DNA from: Leptodactylus fallax
Taxonomy: Eukaryota > Chordata > Amphibia > Anura > Leptodactylidae
Assembly: GCA_947044405.1 (NCBI GenBank)
Contig: CAMRHE010000021.1
Coordinates: 12,069,860 to 12,133,859, forward strand
Reading direction: 5' to 3'
Length of the DNA: 64,000 nt
The first letter of the stretch is position 1. Each line of letters begins with the position of its first letter. Shown here piece after piece: positions 46,119 through 59,989 of this stretch. The position numbers and the translations under genes are program-made. The notes under the pieces are model-generated. The model ran no database searches. It was not told the origin of the DNA and saw only the letters and a program-made list of their open reading frames with translations.

Positions 46119-48392
46119 CATCTACTCTTTGCACTGTAGATTTCCAGGAACAATTCTAAGAAAAGTTTAGGAGTACCACAAAAGGGGAGCATATGTTTCC
46201 CATGTACTCTGGCTTCATTGTTTATTTTTGTGAAATTTGTTATTCATAAAGTTGCAGCTGTGTTACATTTTTGCTGCAATTTGACTAAATCACAGCAAAA
46301 AAAAGAAACATGACCAGCATGCAGCCACAACGTGGGAGCAGAGTCTGAATCTTTCTGTTTTTATTTTCTATCCTGTTGAACATATAAATAAGTATTTTTT
46401 AAAGTAAACCATATAGGTCTTTATGAATTCCTCTCCAAGAGCAGTTAAAGAGAGTGGTTGAGCTCTGTGACATATACCTTTATAAGATTTAGGGCAGAGA
46501 AATTCCTGACAAGACTCCTAGGAGAGGACGTGAGAGTCCTGCTTATCCCGCACACACACAGTGATCGACAATTTTCCCTGTTTCAGTTTGTTTACAGTCA
46601 ATGGGGCACATTTATCAATACTGTCGAACTTTGCACAGTTTTAAATTATGAATCCTGTTCATAGTTTTAGACATATTTATGAATGTGTTATACGGACCTT
46701 CATAAATATGGAGTGTTTCTAGAAGCCCCAAAATTCTGAATAAAAGTGCCAAACTTTACTGCAAGACAAATATTTGGCGCAAAATATGTACACAATATAT
46801 ACACACACAAAATATGTAGACAAAAACTTGACTTGCAGGCTGTAAGAAACAAATATTTGCCGCACAAATCAAAAAACCCTACAATCTTTGGCACAAAATA
46901 AGCAGACACAAATGACCTCTTGCTTATTGAGGAGACAAATATGTGGCGCACGACAGGAATTTATGGTGCATAAAGTAAATTGTCATAAATTCATTCAAGT
47001 TTACACCATTTTAAACTTGGTCTACTTTGCACAAGAAAATCTGTGCCATATTCGTTCTTTTCTGATTCATAAATGTGTCGTAAAGTGAGACACTTCTAAA
47101 CCACTCCCATTCTTGTGCACAGACTGTTGTATTTCTGCTTTTTCTCAAAAACCCAATTCCAGATCATATAAACCTATACAGTATATCACAAAGCTTAGCT
47201 TCATCCCAGCTATCCTATCCTGCTGTCACAAAGGGCAATAGAAGACACCAGAGAGGTTCAATTTAATGTCATAGAAGTGTAAAATATGCATCTAGGTTAC
47301 ACATCCTTATTTATCAGATTGAATTGATATCTTTGGGGAAATTACAGTCCAACAGAGCATGGAGTCTATGTATGAAAAAAAAAACATATGTATTTGCATG
47401 TTTCCAATAGACCACATTGGTTCAATATTATGGAGGGAAAAATAAAGTGGAAGCATTCATTCCAAAAATACACTTATGTGCATTTAGGCCTAATACCGTA
47501 ATGTGGACATTAATTAATAATTGCTTTAGTGTTATTCTCCTGTATGTTCTATCCAGTCTTCACAGGTGTCGGGGCAGTTTACACGGCAAAGTGCCATTAG
47601 AATAATTAAATCAAAGGCAAGGAAGCTGCAGGTGTTGTTTTACAGTTTTTATGCCCAAAGGGAGAGGGCTTTGTAATGAGCAGCAAATATATACAGAAGA
47701 ACTGACACGTCTGCCACAGGGCAATTCTAATTATCTGCCAGTTTAAGAGGAAATTGTCATGCTCTCATCTCTGTCTGTTTTAACTCCCGCTAAAGACGAA
47801 GGATGTAGCAGATCAATTGGTCTGTTTACAAGAACAAATGAGCAGGCGGCAATTGGCATTTTATGTGCTTGCAAAATAGACTGAGTATAAAGTAGAATTA
47901 AATACAAATTAAGTTTCATAGTATTTCTTAAACTGTTTTACAAGCCCTCCGCCATGGAGAGAGACAACATGACAGCAGCCTGAACTATCCAATTCAATTA
48001 CCGATTACATTATTAAGAGGAACATACTTAGAACCTGCTGTAAACCCATCAACACCATATATGCCATAAAATGGCTTGTCAGTCTCCCTGCTTGCTAGCA
48101 CTTATTGCTAGTGCTAAATGTTACCATTCCAGAGGTATATTTATTCAGTCCCACAAATGTAAATCATAGAATTAGTTAGTCTGTTATGATTAGGATGTAA
48201 GTGAAATATTCCTCTATATATTCAGTGTGAGATCATATGCACACAGCCCTATTGTGATTCCATGTTAAATAGAGCAGTAATGGATCACCCATAGAGGTAC
48301 ACAGGGCCTTTAATGTACTTCCATTTTCATTTTATTTCATTAAGACGTTTTCTGTTGGATTCCATATGAATCCGATGCTCCATCACATGCCA
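46119..48392. other. No gene; one MITE-like stretch
   Basis: About 46605-47060 carries 'ggggcacatttatcaata' and later 'ttcataaatgtgtcgtaaag', an inverted-end pattern of a short MITE. No supported coding sequence elsewhere. Confidence 0.4.
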
Positions 48393-48907
48393 TATTGCGT
48401 TTAGTTGGACCATCATTTATTTTTCAACAGGACAATGACCCCAAACACACCTCCAGACTGTGTAAAGGCTATTTGACCAAGAAGGAGAGTGATGGGGTGC
48501 TACGCCAGATGACCTGGCCTCCACAGTCACCAGACCTGAACCCAATCGAGATGGTTTGGGGTGAGCTGGACCGCAGAGTGAAGGCAAAAGGGCCAACAAG
48601 TGCTAAGCATCTCTGGGAACTCCTTCAAGACTGTTGGAAGACCATTTCAGGTGACTAGCTCTTGAAGCTCATCAAGAGAATGCCAAGAGTGTGCAAAGCA
48701 GTAATCAAAGCAAAAGGTGGCTACTTTGAAGAACCTAGAATATAAGACATATTTTCAGTTGTTTCACACTTTTTTGTTAAGTATATAATTCCACATGTGT
48801 GAATTCATAGTTTTGATGCCTTCAGTGTGAATCTACAATTTTTATAGTCATGAAAATACATAAAACTCTTGGAATGAGAAGGTGTGTCCAAACTTTTGGT
48901 CTGTACT

Positions 48908-48909
<2 letters not shown>
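48393..48909 (+). mobile_element. 3' fragment of a fourth-family Tc1
   Basis: Begins abruptly at 'tgcgtttagttggac' and runs through the C-terminal transposase third ([22 protein letters not shown] after TISGD) to the terminus TTTGGTCTGTACTG. Truncated on the 5' side. Next to a (TA)n tract at 48910-48946. Confidence 0.88.
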
Positions 48910-48949
<40 letters not shown>

Positions 48950-51218
48950 TATATACACACACAAACACGCATATATATGTATATAGTTTTGTGGGAATAG
49001 ATTCAGTATAACCTGTAATTTAGCCATTGAAATCTTTGCTCCAGCTATGTTGAAAAGTCATGATCTGAGATACTGTAAATGATCTGTATTAATAATAAAT
49101 AGTTAAAAAATAATTTGCCACAATCAGGATATTAAGGGTATCTACAGCTGTAGTACGCATGTAGATATTATTAATATCCTGACTGAGGCAAGATAATGGA
49201 CGTTACAGAACAATCATACAGAAAATAACCTATTTAGATATATATGTGTTTTTTGCCATGGGCTTGTCTTTTTAAACATTTCTCAGAAAATGTTCCTAAA
49301 ATAATTTTCATGGAAAACCACGATTGTGTACAGTATCTAAAATACATGATCATACTTCTTAATCCATGACTGATAAAGAATACATGATTCTAAAAGAAAA
49401 ACAAAGTGCCCTAATTTCCACCTTCATTTCGACCTCAAAGTGTAAGTAGCATTTCATAATCCTTTCTTTAACTATAGAAGAACATCAGACCATTTATCGT
49501 AAATTAAAACAGCAGCCCATATGTATTAACATGGGCCACATGAAGATAACCTTAGTTCAAAGTAGCTTCTTTAGCTGGTCATAGGCAAGTTACAGCTGCA
49601 GGAATAAAACATAATTTAACCAACAGCTTTTGGTCCTGACCATAAGCACGCATGGTCCTATTGAATCCTCTTTTATACTTATGGCTTCAGAGAAAGGTTG
49701 GGAAACCTTCACACAAATTAGATAGCTAAAATAGGCTTTTTCAGCCTTCAGAGAACAAAAAAATCTGAATCTTGATGTGTTTTGTTATAGGTGTCACCCT
49801 TGTAAAATCAAGTTTGGAGCCACCTCATCTGCTGGTTCCACAACTAGAACTTCTAGTAGAGGTTAATTGTGACAGCCTCACAGGGGCTCTGGTAAAGCTT
49901 TGGTCTAGTTCTATAGCAGATATGACCATAAAATGTAACACTACCCAAAAGCCATTCATTTATTCACAAAAGCATTGCTTCACAAAATGGAAACTTATTT
50001 TAAGACAGCCAACTTAGAAATTTGACTCTTAAAAAAGAAGAAGGAGAAGACAGAATAAGCTAACTACACTGCAGCAGCCTATGTAAGCATATATCATGTG
50101 TGTTTATATATGTCAGGTTTCCCTACATTTTCTGCTTATTATTAAAACATTCCTGACTTAATGCACTATGAATTAAATGAATTGATTTTAGTTGCAAGGA
50201 AACAAAATCAATTTGTAACATGACTGTTATATAACACGCCTGTTCCAGATTTGCTGATCTTGCCTCACGTTCACAATATTTTCCAAGTGATTAATATGTA
50301 TCCTGATAAATATTGATCTCATGCAAAAATGTATAGATTTATATACTGCTTAATTTAAGATAACAATTTATCATGAGTATAATAATTCTCTTTCTTGAGC
50401 TGCTAGGACAAGTGGCTGCTTAATGAGAACTGCATGGCGTATATTAATTCACTCAGTTTACTATTGATCACAGCTTAGCTGTGGGACTTCTTATACACTA
50501 GTCAAGTACTGAAATTACATCAGGTCAAATTATTGTACTGTGCACAGCATTCGTATTCTAAAGACTTAACTTCATCATTAAAACCCTGGTGCTAAGGTAG
50601 TCACGGTGGGAAACATTTACAAACAGCTTCAATATTACTAGAGGCATTGAGAATAGGAGTTTTTAATCAGCAGTACACAAAGACGTGTTCTATGAAATGC
50701 CACAGATAAATAACAAGGGCAGGAATGGAGTTGATCAGTCCTTCAATTATCATAACAGGAAATAGATGCAGGAATTTATTCTGTAGCTATTGGATGATAT
50801 TTCAATTAATATGAGTGGGCTTTAAATTGCCATACCAATACATACATAAACCAAACAGACTACCAAAGCGTGCAATAACCAGAGCCAAACAGAAGGTAGG
50901 ATAGTAGTACTGGAACCAAATACTGATGAATGGAAATACAGTGCAGTAATGAAATAAGGAGATATTACAAAGCCAAGCAGTAGACTAGGTTACATTTAGA
51001 GACTTGGAGGGGTTGTTTGGAAAACATGTCTTTAGGTTCCTTTACAGGAAATGATATAGGTGAATATAACATCCACCATATATTAGTGGCTATAAATAGT
51101 TTTTATCTTTGCATAATCTACTTTTCACACTTTTATGCATTACATCTACATCCTGTTTATTTCAATGGGAATGGTGTAACACAAATGTTTACCTCTGGTG
51201 GTGCTGCAGGATAATTAA
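48910..51218. other. No gene; (TA)n microsatellite at left edge
   Basis: About 20 TA units at 48912-48946, then AT-rich sequence without recognisable features. Confidence 0.45.
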
Positions 51219-51308
51219 AGGCAGTCTATCACTTCCCTCAAGATTATTCAACTGCCACCACCATGTTACAGAGCACATTACAGTAATAAGCAATACACCC
51301 TTTATATA

Positions 51309-51352
<44 letters not shown>

Positions 51353-51706
51353 TTTTGTAGATTTGGAGAAAAACAACTTTGAAGTCTTATGCAAATGAGG
51401 TAGTTGGTGCACCAGGGGCATGCCTTGAGCTCTCTGATGTCTTGCCACTTAGACCCCTACCATCTCCTGTCTGCGCCATCCAGTGAGAGTTGATCCTCAC
51501 ACTGCTATGTAATCACCCATCCTACATGAGCAGCAACAGCAGTGCTCCTAGGAATACCAGTGCACCAACACCCTAATTTGCATAAGACTTCAAAGTTATT
51601 GTTTTTTTTTCCAAATCTAGAAAAGTGACATATATAACAAAGGTATGTTGATTATCACTGTAATGTGCATGAGTTGAACATGCTTTGAGGAGGTGCTAGA
51701 CTCCCT
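51219..51706. mobile_element. TTAA-flanked foldback element
   Basis: TTAA at 51215-51218 and 51707-51710. Arms of about 200 bp (left 'aggcagtctatcac', right 'gtgctagactccct') mirror each other through to 'aagtcttatgcaaatgagg' / 'taatttgcataagactt'. A (TA)n expansion at 51304-51346 lies in the left arm only. No coding sequence. Confidence 0.75.
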
Positions 51707-51735
51707 TTAAACCTTTCCCATCATCGGGTATTTAA

Positions 51736-52877
51736 TCCCATCCCGCTGGTGACATTTTTCGATTTTCAATTTTTGTTTTTGACTCCCCATCTTCCAAACA
51801 CCATAAGTTTTTTATTTTTCAATTCTCAAAGCCATAAGAGGGCTTAATGTTTGCAGGACAAATTGTTCTTTATGATGCTACCATTTATTATTCTGTACAA
51901 TGTACTGGGAAGCTGGAAAAAAAATTCAGAATGGGGTGCATTTGTGCAACAAACTTATGGGCTTCGTTTTTGGAGCATTCACTCTGCAGCCAAAATGACA
52001 TGTCACCTATATTCTAAGTTTCGATAAAATTCCGGGGATACCAAATTTAAAATGGTTTTATTTACATTTTAACCCCTTAACAAAAATCTAAAACTTTGCA
52101 AAAAAATTATTTTCTAAAGGTCGCCATATTCTGACAGCTGTAACTTTTTTATATTTCCGTATAGGTGATGCATAGGGTGCCTTTTTTTGCGGAGCCAGGT
52201 ATACTTTTTAGTTATACCATTTTGGGGAACTGCTATTGCTTTGATCACTTTTTATTAAAATTTTTATCAGAAGCAAAATGGCGGTTTGACACTTTTTCTA
52301 CGGCGTTTACCATATGGGAAAAATATTTTTAGAAGTTTGTAGACCAAGGGATACCTAATGTGTATGTATTTCACAGTAATATTTTACTTTTATATGTATT
52401 CTATGGAAAGATGGGTGATTTGAACTTTTAGGTTTTTTTTGTGTTTTTTTTTAAACTTTTTTATTTATTTTTTTACTATTTTATTAGCCCCCCTAGGGGG
52501 CATGAACCTGCAATCATTTGATTGCAAGTCTCATAGACTGTAATACAACTGTATTGCAGTCTATGGGAGATTTGCTACATAGCTATTGAGGCTGGTCATA
52601 GACCAGCCTCAATAGCTATAATGCATTGACAAACCTGGGAGCCTTTATAAGACTCCCAGCTGTCAGAAGAACAGGTCAACTCCTGCGATCTCGCCGCACG
52701 GGAGCTGGCCTACAACAATAAAGGTCCCCACTGGCCCTGGAAGCTATTTTTTCACTTTGGGGGGAACTCTGATCGTGGGCATTAACGCCGGGTCTTCTAC
52801 AGCGGAGACCCAGTTGCTATGGCCATCTTTAAAGACCCGGCATCCGCCGTACTATTACGGCGGATATTGGGAAGGGG
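51736..52877. mobile_element. TTAA-type non-autonomous element, copy 2
   Basis: TTAA at 51732-51735; the right boundary is near TTGGGAAGGGGGTAA, where TTAA is no longer exact. Along most of its length it aligns to 18963-19966. Includes an internal hairpin 'attgaggctggtc'/'gaccagcctcaat' at about 52586-52615. Confidence 0.65.
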
Positions 52878-52989
52878 GTAAAAGTACCGCTATAGCTGCT
52901 TGGTCTCCACTGTATTATACAGCAGAGTCCTGGCAGCAAAGCCTGCAATCAGTTCCCTAACTGATCGCGGACATTAACCCCCCTGTCGC

Positions 52990-53690
52990 CTTGGTCAGAG
53001 CTGACCGAGACACCATTTTCCCAGTGGCACATGGGCGCTGCCAGTTTGAATTTCCAGACCCTGGAATGAGAACTGGAAGTTGTGATCTATTGCCATGACA
53101 TCCAGTAGCCTATTGAAGGCTCCCAGTCTTGTCTGGCATACATTTGTATGTAATACAAGTGCTGGTATTTTACAATGCATCAAATCACTCCCCCATTCCC
53201 TAGAACTCATAATGTATAAAAATACACTATACATTGAAATACATATACATATATAAAATACATAATACAGTGAAACACAAACACATTAGGTATCCCCGTG
53301 TATGAAAAAACATCCGGTCTATAAATTTATAAAAATACGGTAAATGCCGTAGTGGGGAAAAAATCAAAAGAAGCTAAACACGTTGGTTAAGCTCTTTTAA
53401 TTATTTTTTGCATTACGGCATTTAACTAATGGAAAAATTATTTCTAAGTTTGTGGACTGGACATTTTCTCACAGTTTCGCCTCCCATAAAAATTAGGATA
53501 AAAAATAATCTAAGCAATAGTATTCCCCAAATTGGTATAATAAAAGTACATCTGGCCCTGCAAAAAAGATACCTTATGCATCCCTGTACACAGAAATCTA
53601 AAAAGTAATGAGTGTTAGAATATTGCGACTCCAATAATTTTTTTTGCAAAGTTTGGATTTTTTAAGTGGCTAAAATGTAAAAAAAAAAAA
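52990..53690. repeat. Inverted partial copy of the TTAA-type element
   Basis: The minus strand repeats the order of blocks of 51736-52400 ('taggtatccccgtg', 'ggtaaatgccgtag', 'ttcccca..ttggtataa'). Together with 51736-52877 it makes a head-to-head arrangement. Confidence 0.55.
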
Positions 53691-55543
53691 ACCTATACAG
53701 TAATACCTGTTACATTCGCGTTTCCGAATTGACAGATTTGCGATATTTTCATTGGAACCTAACAAATAAGCATTTTGCAATTTTTCCACAAATCTGCGAA
53801 ATTAAAAAAAAAAAAAAAACCTTCACTATTGGGTAGTAGCATCCCATTTGTTACATACAGTACAGTACCCTGTACTTGGTTTCATCTTACTGTGAGTGGA
53901 AAAGAAAATGGCAGCAAATGAATTAGTATACAGTACAGTACAGTATATTTTAGTATACTGTACAGTACTGTAGGGGTAACATTAATAATATTTATGGGTT
54001 AAGCTCTAGAAATATGCATCAATTAGCATTTTAAGTGCTCGTACCAAACATTGGGGTTCAACAGTTTTCATTCAGGAGCCCCACAAAAAAATAACTGGTT
54101 AATGGAGATACCCAAAAATGGTAATATCAGAAGTCACTGGGTTCAAAATAAAAAACATGGCTGAAGTCAGAGTGCAAATATTCTACATAAATTATAGTAG
54201 TGGGCACAGTAGTATAAAATACACCAGCTGGTGCAAAAACTTTTCATGTCAGTTATTACTGACTGAATAGCCATTTCTTGTCTGCAGGAAATTTGGTATA
54301 TATCACAGTGCCAGTCAGATCACATTCCCATATAATATCAGCCACATCATGTGCTCCATTAACGTCCATCACAGTGTACTTCCATACAGTGCAAGTCACA
54401 GTACGCCCCAACAATTCCCTCAGTTGCACACAGCACATGTATCCATAGGCTCTCATTCATCCACCATATGCCTAAAGATTATCATTTTGACATTTAGAAT
54501 TCTGGGAAGTTGCTCTAAAGAATAGTGTAGTATACTACTTTTTCTATAAAGAGGGATCCAGTACAATGTGAGGCCACTGGCGGCATATGTCACTGTAAAC
54601 TGAATGCATGAATCACAGGTTTTTATTTGAGTTATAAGTCAGGAAATTCTTTCAACATATACCCTCAATAGATGGCTCTGTTGCAGTGTCAACAGATTAA
54701 ATGAAAGACCCAACTTTCTGGTCTGAGCTAACCTAATAAAAAAAAAAGTACTTTAAAAGAGTGAATTTCTTAATGGCAGAGAAAATACTGACCCAGGTGG
54801 CAGAAGAAGAAATCAGTAATTTGCATTGACAAGAAGAGAAACTATTCAGTTTGGAAGTTTCAATGTAACAATGAAGAAGATAATTACACATCCACTTCAG
54901 AACCTCCAGAATAGAGCTTTAGGTACTAACATTCTATTCATTACACAGGAACAATACTAAGGACTCATTGTAAAGCAGCAATATGAATCAAGAAAAGTAC
55001 ACAGAAAATTGGCAACAATGCCTGCCAGCCACAATGTTTGGAGAAAACCAAGGAGCATCTGAGAGACTGTAAAGTGACAATCCTAGAATCTATGCTACGT
55101 TAGTCATTAAAAGTAGATGAATCTTCAGATCTATTGATGTGCAGATTCTGTGACATATCAGAAGCAAAACTGCCTTGAATTCAGTATAATCTTTAATATG
55201 TTGTATACCACATACTCTATGTGTGGGGACACACCTTTAATCATTAAATTCAGTTCCATTGCCATAGGGGTATGTAATCCACCACCTAGACATTCAGTCT
55301 GCCGTTATTTGTGAAAGAATGGGTCATCCTGAAGAGCTCACTGAATTCCTGTGTGGTTCTGTAAGGCTGGCTTCACATGGGCATATTAGTTCCCCAAATT
55401 CAGACCATGTCAGGCATCTTTTCCAGACCAAACACTGAGCAGGGACCTGGATTCCAAGCATTACAGTTATCTATGATTCTAGGTGTGCCAGAGGGTCTGG
55501 CTGACACACAACTGATATTTGTTGCCAGCTTTGCCAAATGTGA
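53691..55543. other. No gene
   Basis: Only an imperfect (TACAG)n hairpin at about 53928-53972 and A-runs stand out. Confidence 0.4.
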
Positions 55544-56066
55544 TTAAGGATGGGCGAACCGATTAGTCACGAACTGGGTTCGACCCAAATATTCCAAATT
55601 CTTTGTTTTTTAGCAAAACTGAACAAATGCAAATTCATCTCATGTGAGCAAAAATGGCCACCTCCACATGTTGAGCAAGAAATACAGAAGAAACGTGTGT
55701 ATAAGTCATTTTGTGATGTTCTAGCACCACCTGACATCAGGTGACAGCCTCTCAGCCAATAGACGGTGGGTGGTTGGTAGATGTGAGTAGACACCTTTTA
55801 CTGCTAATATCATATACATTATATAAGGTGTGTTAAGCTGGAACATGGATCATTACAGTAATAGTGGAGATATTGCAGGGTCTGCGTTTCATCTCACTGC
55901 TCATACACAGCACTCAGTTCTGTAAAGCTTACAATTGCAAGCAATAGTTAGGAATAGGAGGATAATTTATTCAGATACTGTATAAGCAATTACAGGCATA
56001 TTAGTCATAAAAATCATAGATAGATTTAAGGGAGCATATCTGTTTTGCTGTATACAGAGTGTTTAA

Positions 56067-56536
56067 CCTCTTCCGTACCACCCATAGAGTATATACGTCC
56101 AAGTGGTGGTTGTCTATTTCTGCAAGGACGTACCAGCAGCTGTAACTTCAGCCGGAGCTCCCAGAGAGAAGACAGGGAAGGTTTATTACCTTCCCTGCCT
56201 TCCCGATCGCTGTGTATACAGCGCTCAATGAGCGCTGTATACAGCGCTATGGGTGCCGCCATCTTGCGGCTCCCCTCTGACTCGGCGGTCACGTGATCCA
56301 CCGGGTGCAGCATCTGCAAGAGCTGCTGGGTCTTACAGGACCCAGATCAGCTCTATAGTAATGTTCAAGAAACAGGCAGGAGGCTGTATTCCTCCTGTAA
56401 CTGGGGCTAAATGTACCAGCCCCAGTTACAGGGGAAATCAGCTTCCCCCCAAAAAAAAGTGATCAGATGTCCCAAAAAGTCTATTATGACCTTATGGAGA
56501 CACAATGTAAAAAATAAAATAAAAAAAAATGTATAG

Positions 56537-56574
<38 letters not shown>

Positions 56575-56967
56575 AAAAAAAAAAAAAATAATACACCAAT
56601 AACACGCCCTTATTACAGGTTATAGCCCCACCACTGACAACATCATAAAAAATTAAAATTATCATAACGGAGAGGAAAAACTATTTCAAAAAGTTTTTTA
56701 GTAGCACTTTGTGTTATTAAATTAAAAAAAAAAATGAAAAGTGAAAAACAGACACGTTTTCCCTCCTCTTTTGTTTATATTTTCCCCGGATATAAAAAAA
56801 AATTAAAACACATAAAAATAAAGCCCTATGTGTCACCGAAAAAAGACGCAGAAATTAGTTGAATAACGCAAATGATAAAAATGTTATAGCCCTCAAAACT
56901 GCACATACAAAAAACTTGAAAATGTGCCTGGTCTGGAAGGGGGGTAAAGCATCTGGTTTGGAAGTGG
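56067..56967. mobile_element. TTAA-flanked non-autonomous element, related family
   Basis: TTAA at 56063-56066 and 56968-56971; termini CCTCTTCCGTACCA and TGGTTTGGAAGTGG are inverted. Contains a perfect hairpin around 'agcgctgtatacagcgct' (56220-56250) and long A-runs at 56541-56590. No transposase. Confidence 0.75.
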
Positions 56968-56990
56968 TTAAACATACTTTTTACTGCAGG

Positions 56991-58560
56991 ATAGTTCTCC
57001 CACTTAAAAAGATGAGAGGGGCCTGTAATTGACATCATAGGTAGACCTCAACTATGAGAGACAAAATGAGAAAACATATCTAGAAAATCACATTGTCTGA
57101 TTTTTTTAAGAATTTATTTACAAATTATGGTGGAAAATAAGTATTTGGTCACCTACAAACAAGCAAGATTTCTGGCTCTCACAGACCTGTAACTTCTTCT
57201 TTAAGAGGCTCCTCTGTCCTCCACTCATTACCTGTAGTAATGGCACCTGTTTGACATTGTTATCAGTATAAAAGACACCTGTCCGCAACCTCAAACAGTC
57301 ACACTCCAAACTCCACTATGGTGAAGACCAAAGAGCTGTGGAAGGACACCAGAAACAAAATTGTAGACCTGCACCAGGCTGGGAAAACTGAATCTGCAAT
57401 AGGCAATCAGCTTGGTGTGAAGAAATCAACTGTGGGAGCAATAATTAGAAAATGGAAGACATACAAGACCACTGATAATCCCCCTTGATTAGGGGCTCCA
57501 CGGAAGATCTCACCCCGTGGGGTAAAAATGATCACAAGAACGGTGAGCAAAAATCCCAGAACCACACGGGGGACCTAGTGAATGACCCGCAGAAAGCTGG
57601 GACTAACGTAACAAAGGCTACCATCAGTAACACACTACGCCACCAGGGACTCAGATCCTGCAGTGCCAGACGTGTCCCCCTGCTTAAGCCAGTACATATC
57701 TGGGCCCATCTGAAGTTTGCTAGAGAGCATTTGGATATTCCAGAAGAGTATTGGGAGAATGTCATCTGATCAGATGAAACCAAAGTAGAACTGCTTGGTA
57801 GAAACACAACTCGTCGTGTTTGGAGGAGAGTGAATACTGAGTTGCATCCAAAGAACACCATACCTACTGTGAAGCATGGGGGTGGCAACATGTTTTGTGG
57901 CTGTTTCTCTGCAAAGGGACCAGGACGACTGATCCGTGTACATGAAAGAATAAATGGGGCCATGTATCGTGAGATTTTGAGTGCAAACCTCCTTCCATCA
58001 GCAAGGGCATTGAAGATGAAACATAAAACATGGCTGGGTCTTTCAGCATGATAATGATCCCAAGCACACCGCCAGGGCAACGAAGGAGTGGCTTCGTAAG
58101 AAGCATTTCAAGGTCCTGGAGTGGCCTAGCCAGTCTCCAGATCTCAACCCCATAGAAAACCTTTGGAGGGAGTTGAAAGTCCGTGTTGCCCAGCGACAGC
58201 CCCAAAACATCACTGCTCTAGAGGAGATCTGCATGGAGGAATGGGCCAACATACCAGAAACAGTGTGTGCCAACCTTGTGAAGACTTACAGAAAACGTTT
58301 GACCTCTGTCATTGCAAACAAAGGATATATAACAAAGTATTGAGATGAACTTTTGTTATTGACCAAATACTTATTTTTCACCATAATTAGCAAATAAATT
58401 CTTTAAAAATCAGACTATGTGATTTTTCTGGATTTGTTTTCTCATTTTGTCTCTCATAATTGAGGTCTACCTATGATGTCAATTACAGGCCTCTCTCATC
58501 TTTTTAAGCAGGAGAACTTGCACAATTGGTGGCTGACTATATAATTTTTTTCCCCCACTA
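56991..58560 (+). mobile_element. Tc1/mariner element, third family, copy 3, left end truncated
   Basis: Starts inside the terminus at AGTTCTCCCACTTAAAAAG, lacking the outermost 35 bp or so; the right end CCCCCACTATA is degraded. Otherwise collinear with copy 2. Confidence 0.85.
57319..58343 (+). pseudogene. Tc1 transposase, several lesions
   Basis: Start [10 protein letters not shown] at 57319 with an HTH ([16 protein letters not shown]). A TGA near 57487 and a frameshift follow; then VTKATISNTLRHQGL, a TGA at the expected WSDET Trp position (57767-57769), KHGGGN and [12 protein letters not shown] in changed frames. An insertion and a degraded HDNDPKH lie near 58030-58065. Ends at TGA 58341. 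Confidence 0.82.
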
Positions 58561-58561
58561 T

Positions 58562-58929
58562 AAAGTCTGCACTAATCTGAAAAAAAGGAAACTCTTGTTA
58601 TTTAATGGTTTTTTTCTGCTGTGCTTACCAATGCACATTGACAAGTGATGGAGTGTTATTCTGAATAAATATTTACTTCTTGAGTGTTTTTTTTTTTTTT
58701 TTTGCAGCTAATATATACTGCAATTCATATATACAATATTGCAGCCTGTGCAAATTTAACAAAAAATCTTTTATTTAAGCCATTTTTTTTTGTAGTCGTT
58801 CACCCAATATAACACAATTCACATGCGCTAATCTGAAAAAAAAACCTCTTATTATTTAGTTGTTCTTTTTCTGCTCATCAATATACAGAGTGATGGAGTG
58901 TTAATCTGAAAAAATATTCGTTTAAGCCT

Positions 58930-58960
<31 letters not shown>

Positions 58961-59180
58961 TTTTTTGCTGCTGCTGCTGCTGCTCAAACTCATTCATACA
59001 TTTCTGCAGCCTGCGCAAATTAAAAATAAAATCTGTTTTTTAAGCCATTTTTTGTTCACCCAATATACAGTCTAATACTGTTAGCCTGTGCTAATTAAAA
59101 AAAAAAAAAGCCTACACAGAGCAAAGGAGTGTTAATCTGGAAAAATATTTGTTTATTGAGCATTTTTTTTGTTGTTGTTG
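58562..59180. repeat. Three degenerate tandem subrepeats
   Basis: A unit of about 200-250 bp recurs: 'gcgctaatctgaaaaaa', 'gatggagtgttaatctg', a T-run with TGC repeats, then 'gcagcctg.gcaaatt'. It includes (TTTA)n at 58938-58963 and (TGC)n at 58967-58984. It may be subterminal sequence of the hAT-like element. Confidence 0.55.
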
Positions 59181-59449
59181 CTCAATTAGGTAGGGGGGCA
59201 AGGGGGAAATCTGGTTGTGAAAATTATGATGGTGTTCAGCAATCCCATGGCCATGATGTGTCAGAAAAAAGTAGAGAAGAGGATGATATTGCGGATGATG
59301 ATGATTCTTTTGTGGATAGGACCTAGCAACTGGGTCCGGATGACAAGGTGAAGAGGGTGGTGGCAGTAGATATAGTAACAATTTCAGCTATTGCGCAATC
59401 CCAACATTCAAAATGTCTGCCCGGGGCAGACCTAGGGGATGTTCATGGG

Positions 59450-59985
59450 GTGGGGATGGTGGCACTGGTGGTAATAGTGGCAGATACATATTTTTTTACT
59501 ACTGCTGGTGTTGGCAGCAGCAACTACATGCAGTCTTCTCCGGTGTGGGAATTTTTTTTGTACATTGCCAAACAATAAATCCACGGCAATGTGCAAGATC
59601 TGCAAGCACGTGGCCGTGAGGAACAAATGTAGGAATGACATCTCTATTTACTCATATGAAAAGGCATTACTATATTATTTGGCAAAATTGAATTGGCAGT
59701 GGCACTGGCAGTGGAAGTGAGCGAGATTGTTCTACTCCTTCTCCGCGTGATCTTCCTTGTAGGCAGGTCACATCTACACATAGCATATGGTCATCATTAT
59801 CATCATCATCACCAACTGTTTCTCCTAGTCCCCCTCCTCTTCCATGCCAACATTAGTCATCCATAAGGGAATGTGTGTCCAGAAAATAATAATATGTGCC
59901 CAGTCATCCAGCGGTTCTGCAGCTTAACTCCCACCTGGCCAAGCTGCTGGAGTACCACTTAATGGATTTCGCTGCATTTTGACAA
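59450..59985 (+). pseudogene. Possible hAT transposase N-terminal (BED finger) remnant
   Basis: STAMCKICKHVAVRNKCRNDIS (split over short frames at 59580-59650) has the CxxC of a BED zinc finger, and downstream a broken stretch resembling the 'LLEYHLMDFA' region of hAT proteins ends where the LINE begins. Weak. Confidence 0.35.
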
Positions 59986-59989
59986 TTCA

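Noticed and set aside
51304..51346. Long TA tract as a regulatory element
   Set aside because: Simple microsatellite expansion inside a foldback arm; same for 48910-48946.
53928..53972. (TACAG)n hairpin as a structured RNA
   Set aside because: Low-complexity imperfect repeat; no supporting context.
56541..56590. Long A-runs as a retrogene poly(A) tail
   Set aside because: They fall within the TTAA element, with no upstream coding sequence or short direct repeats.
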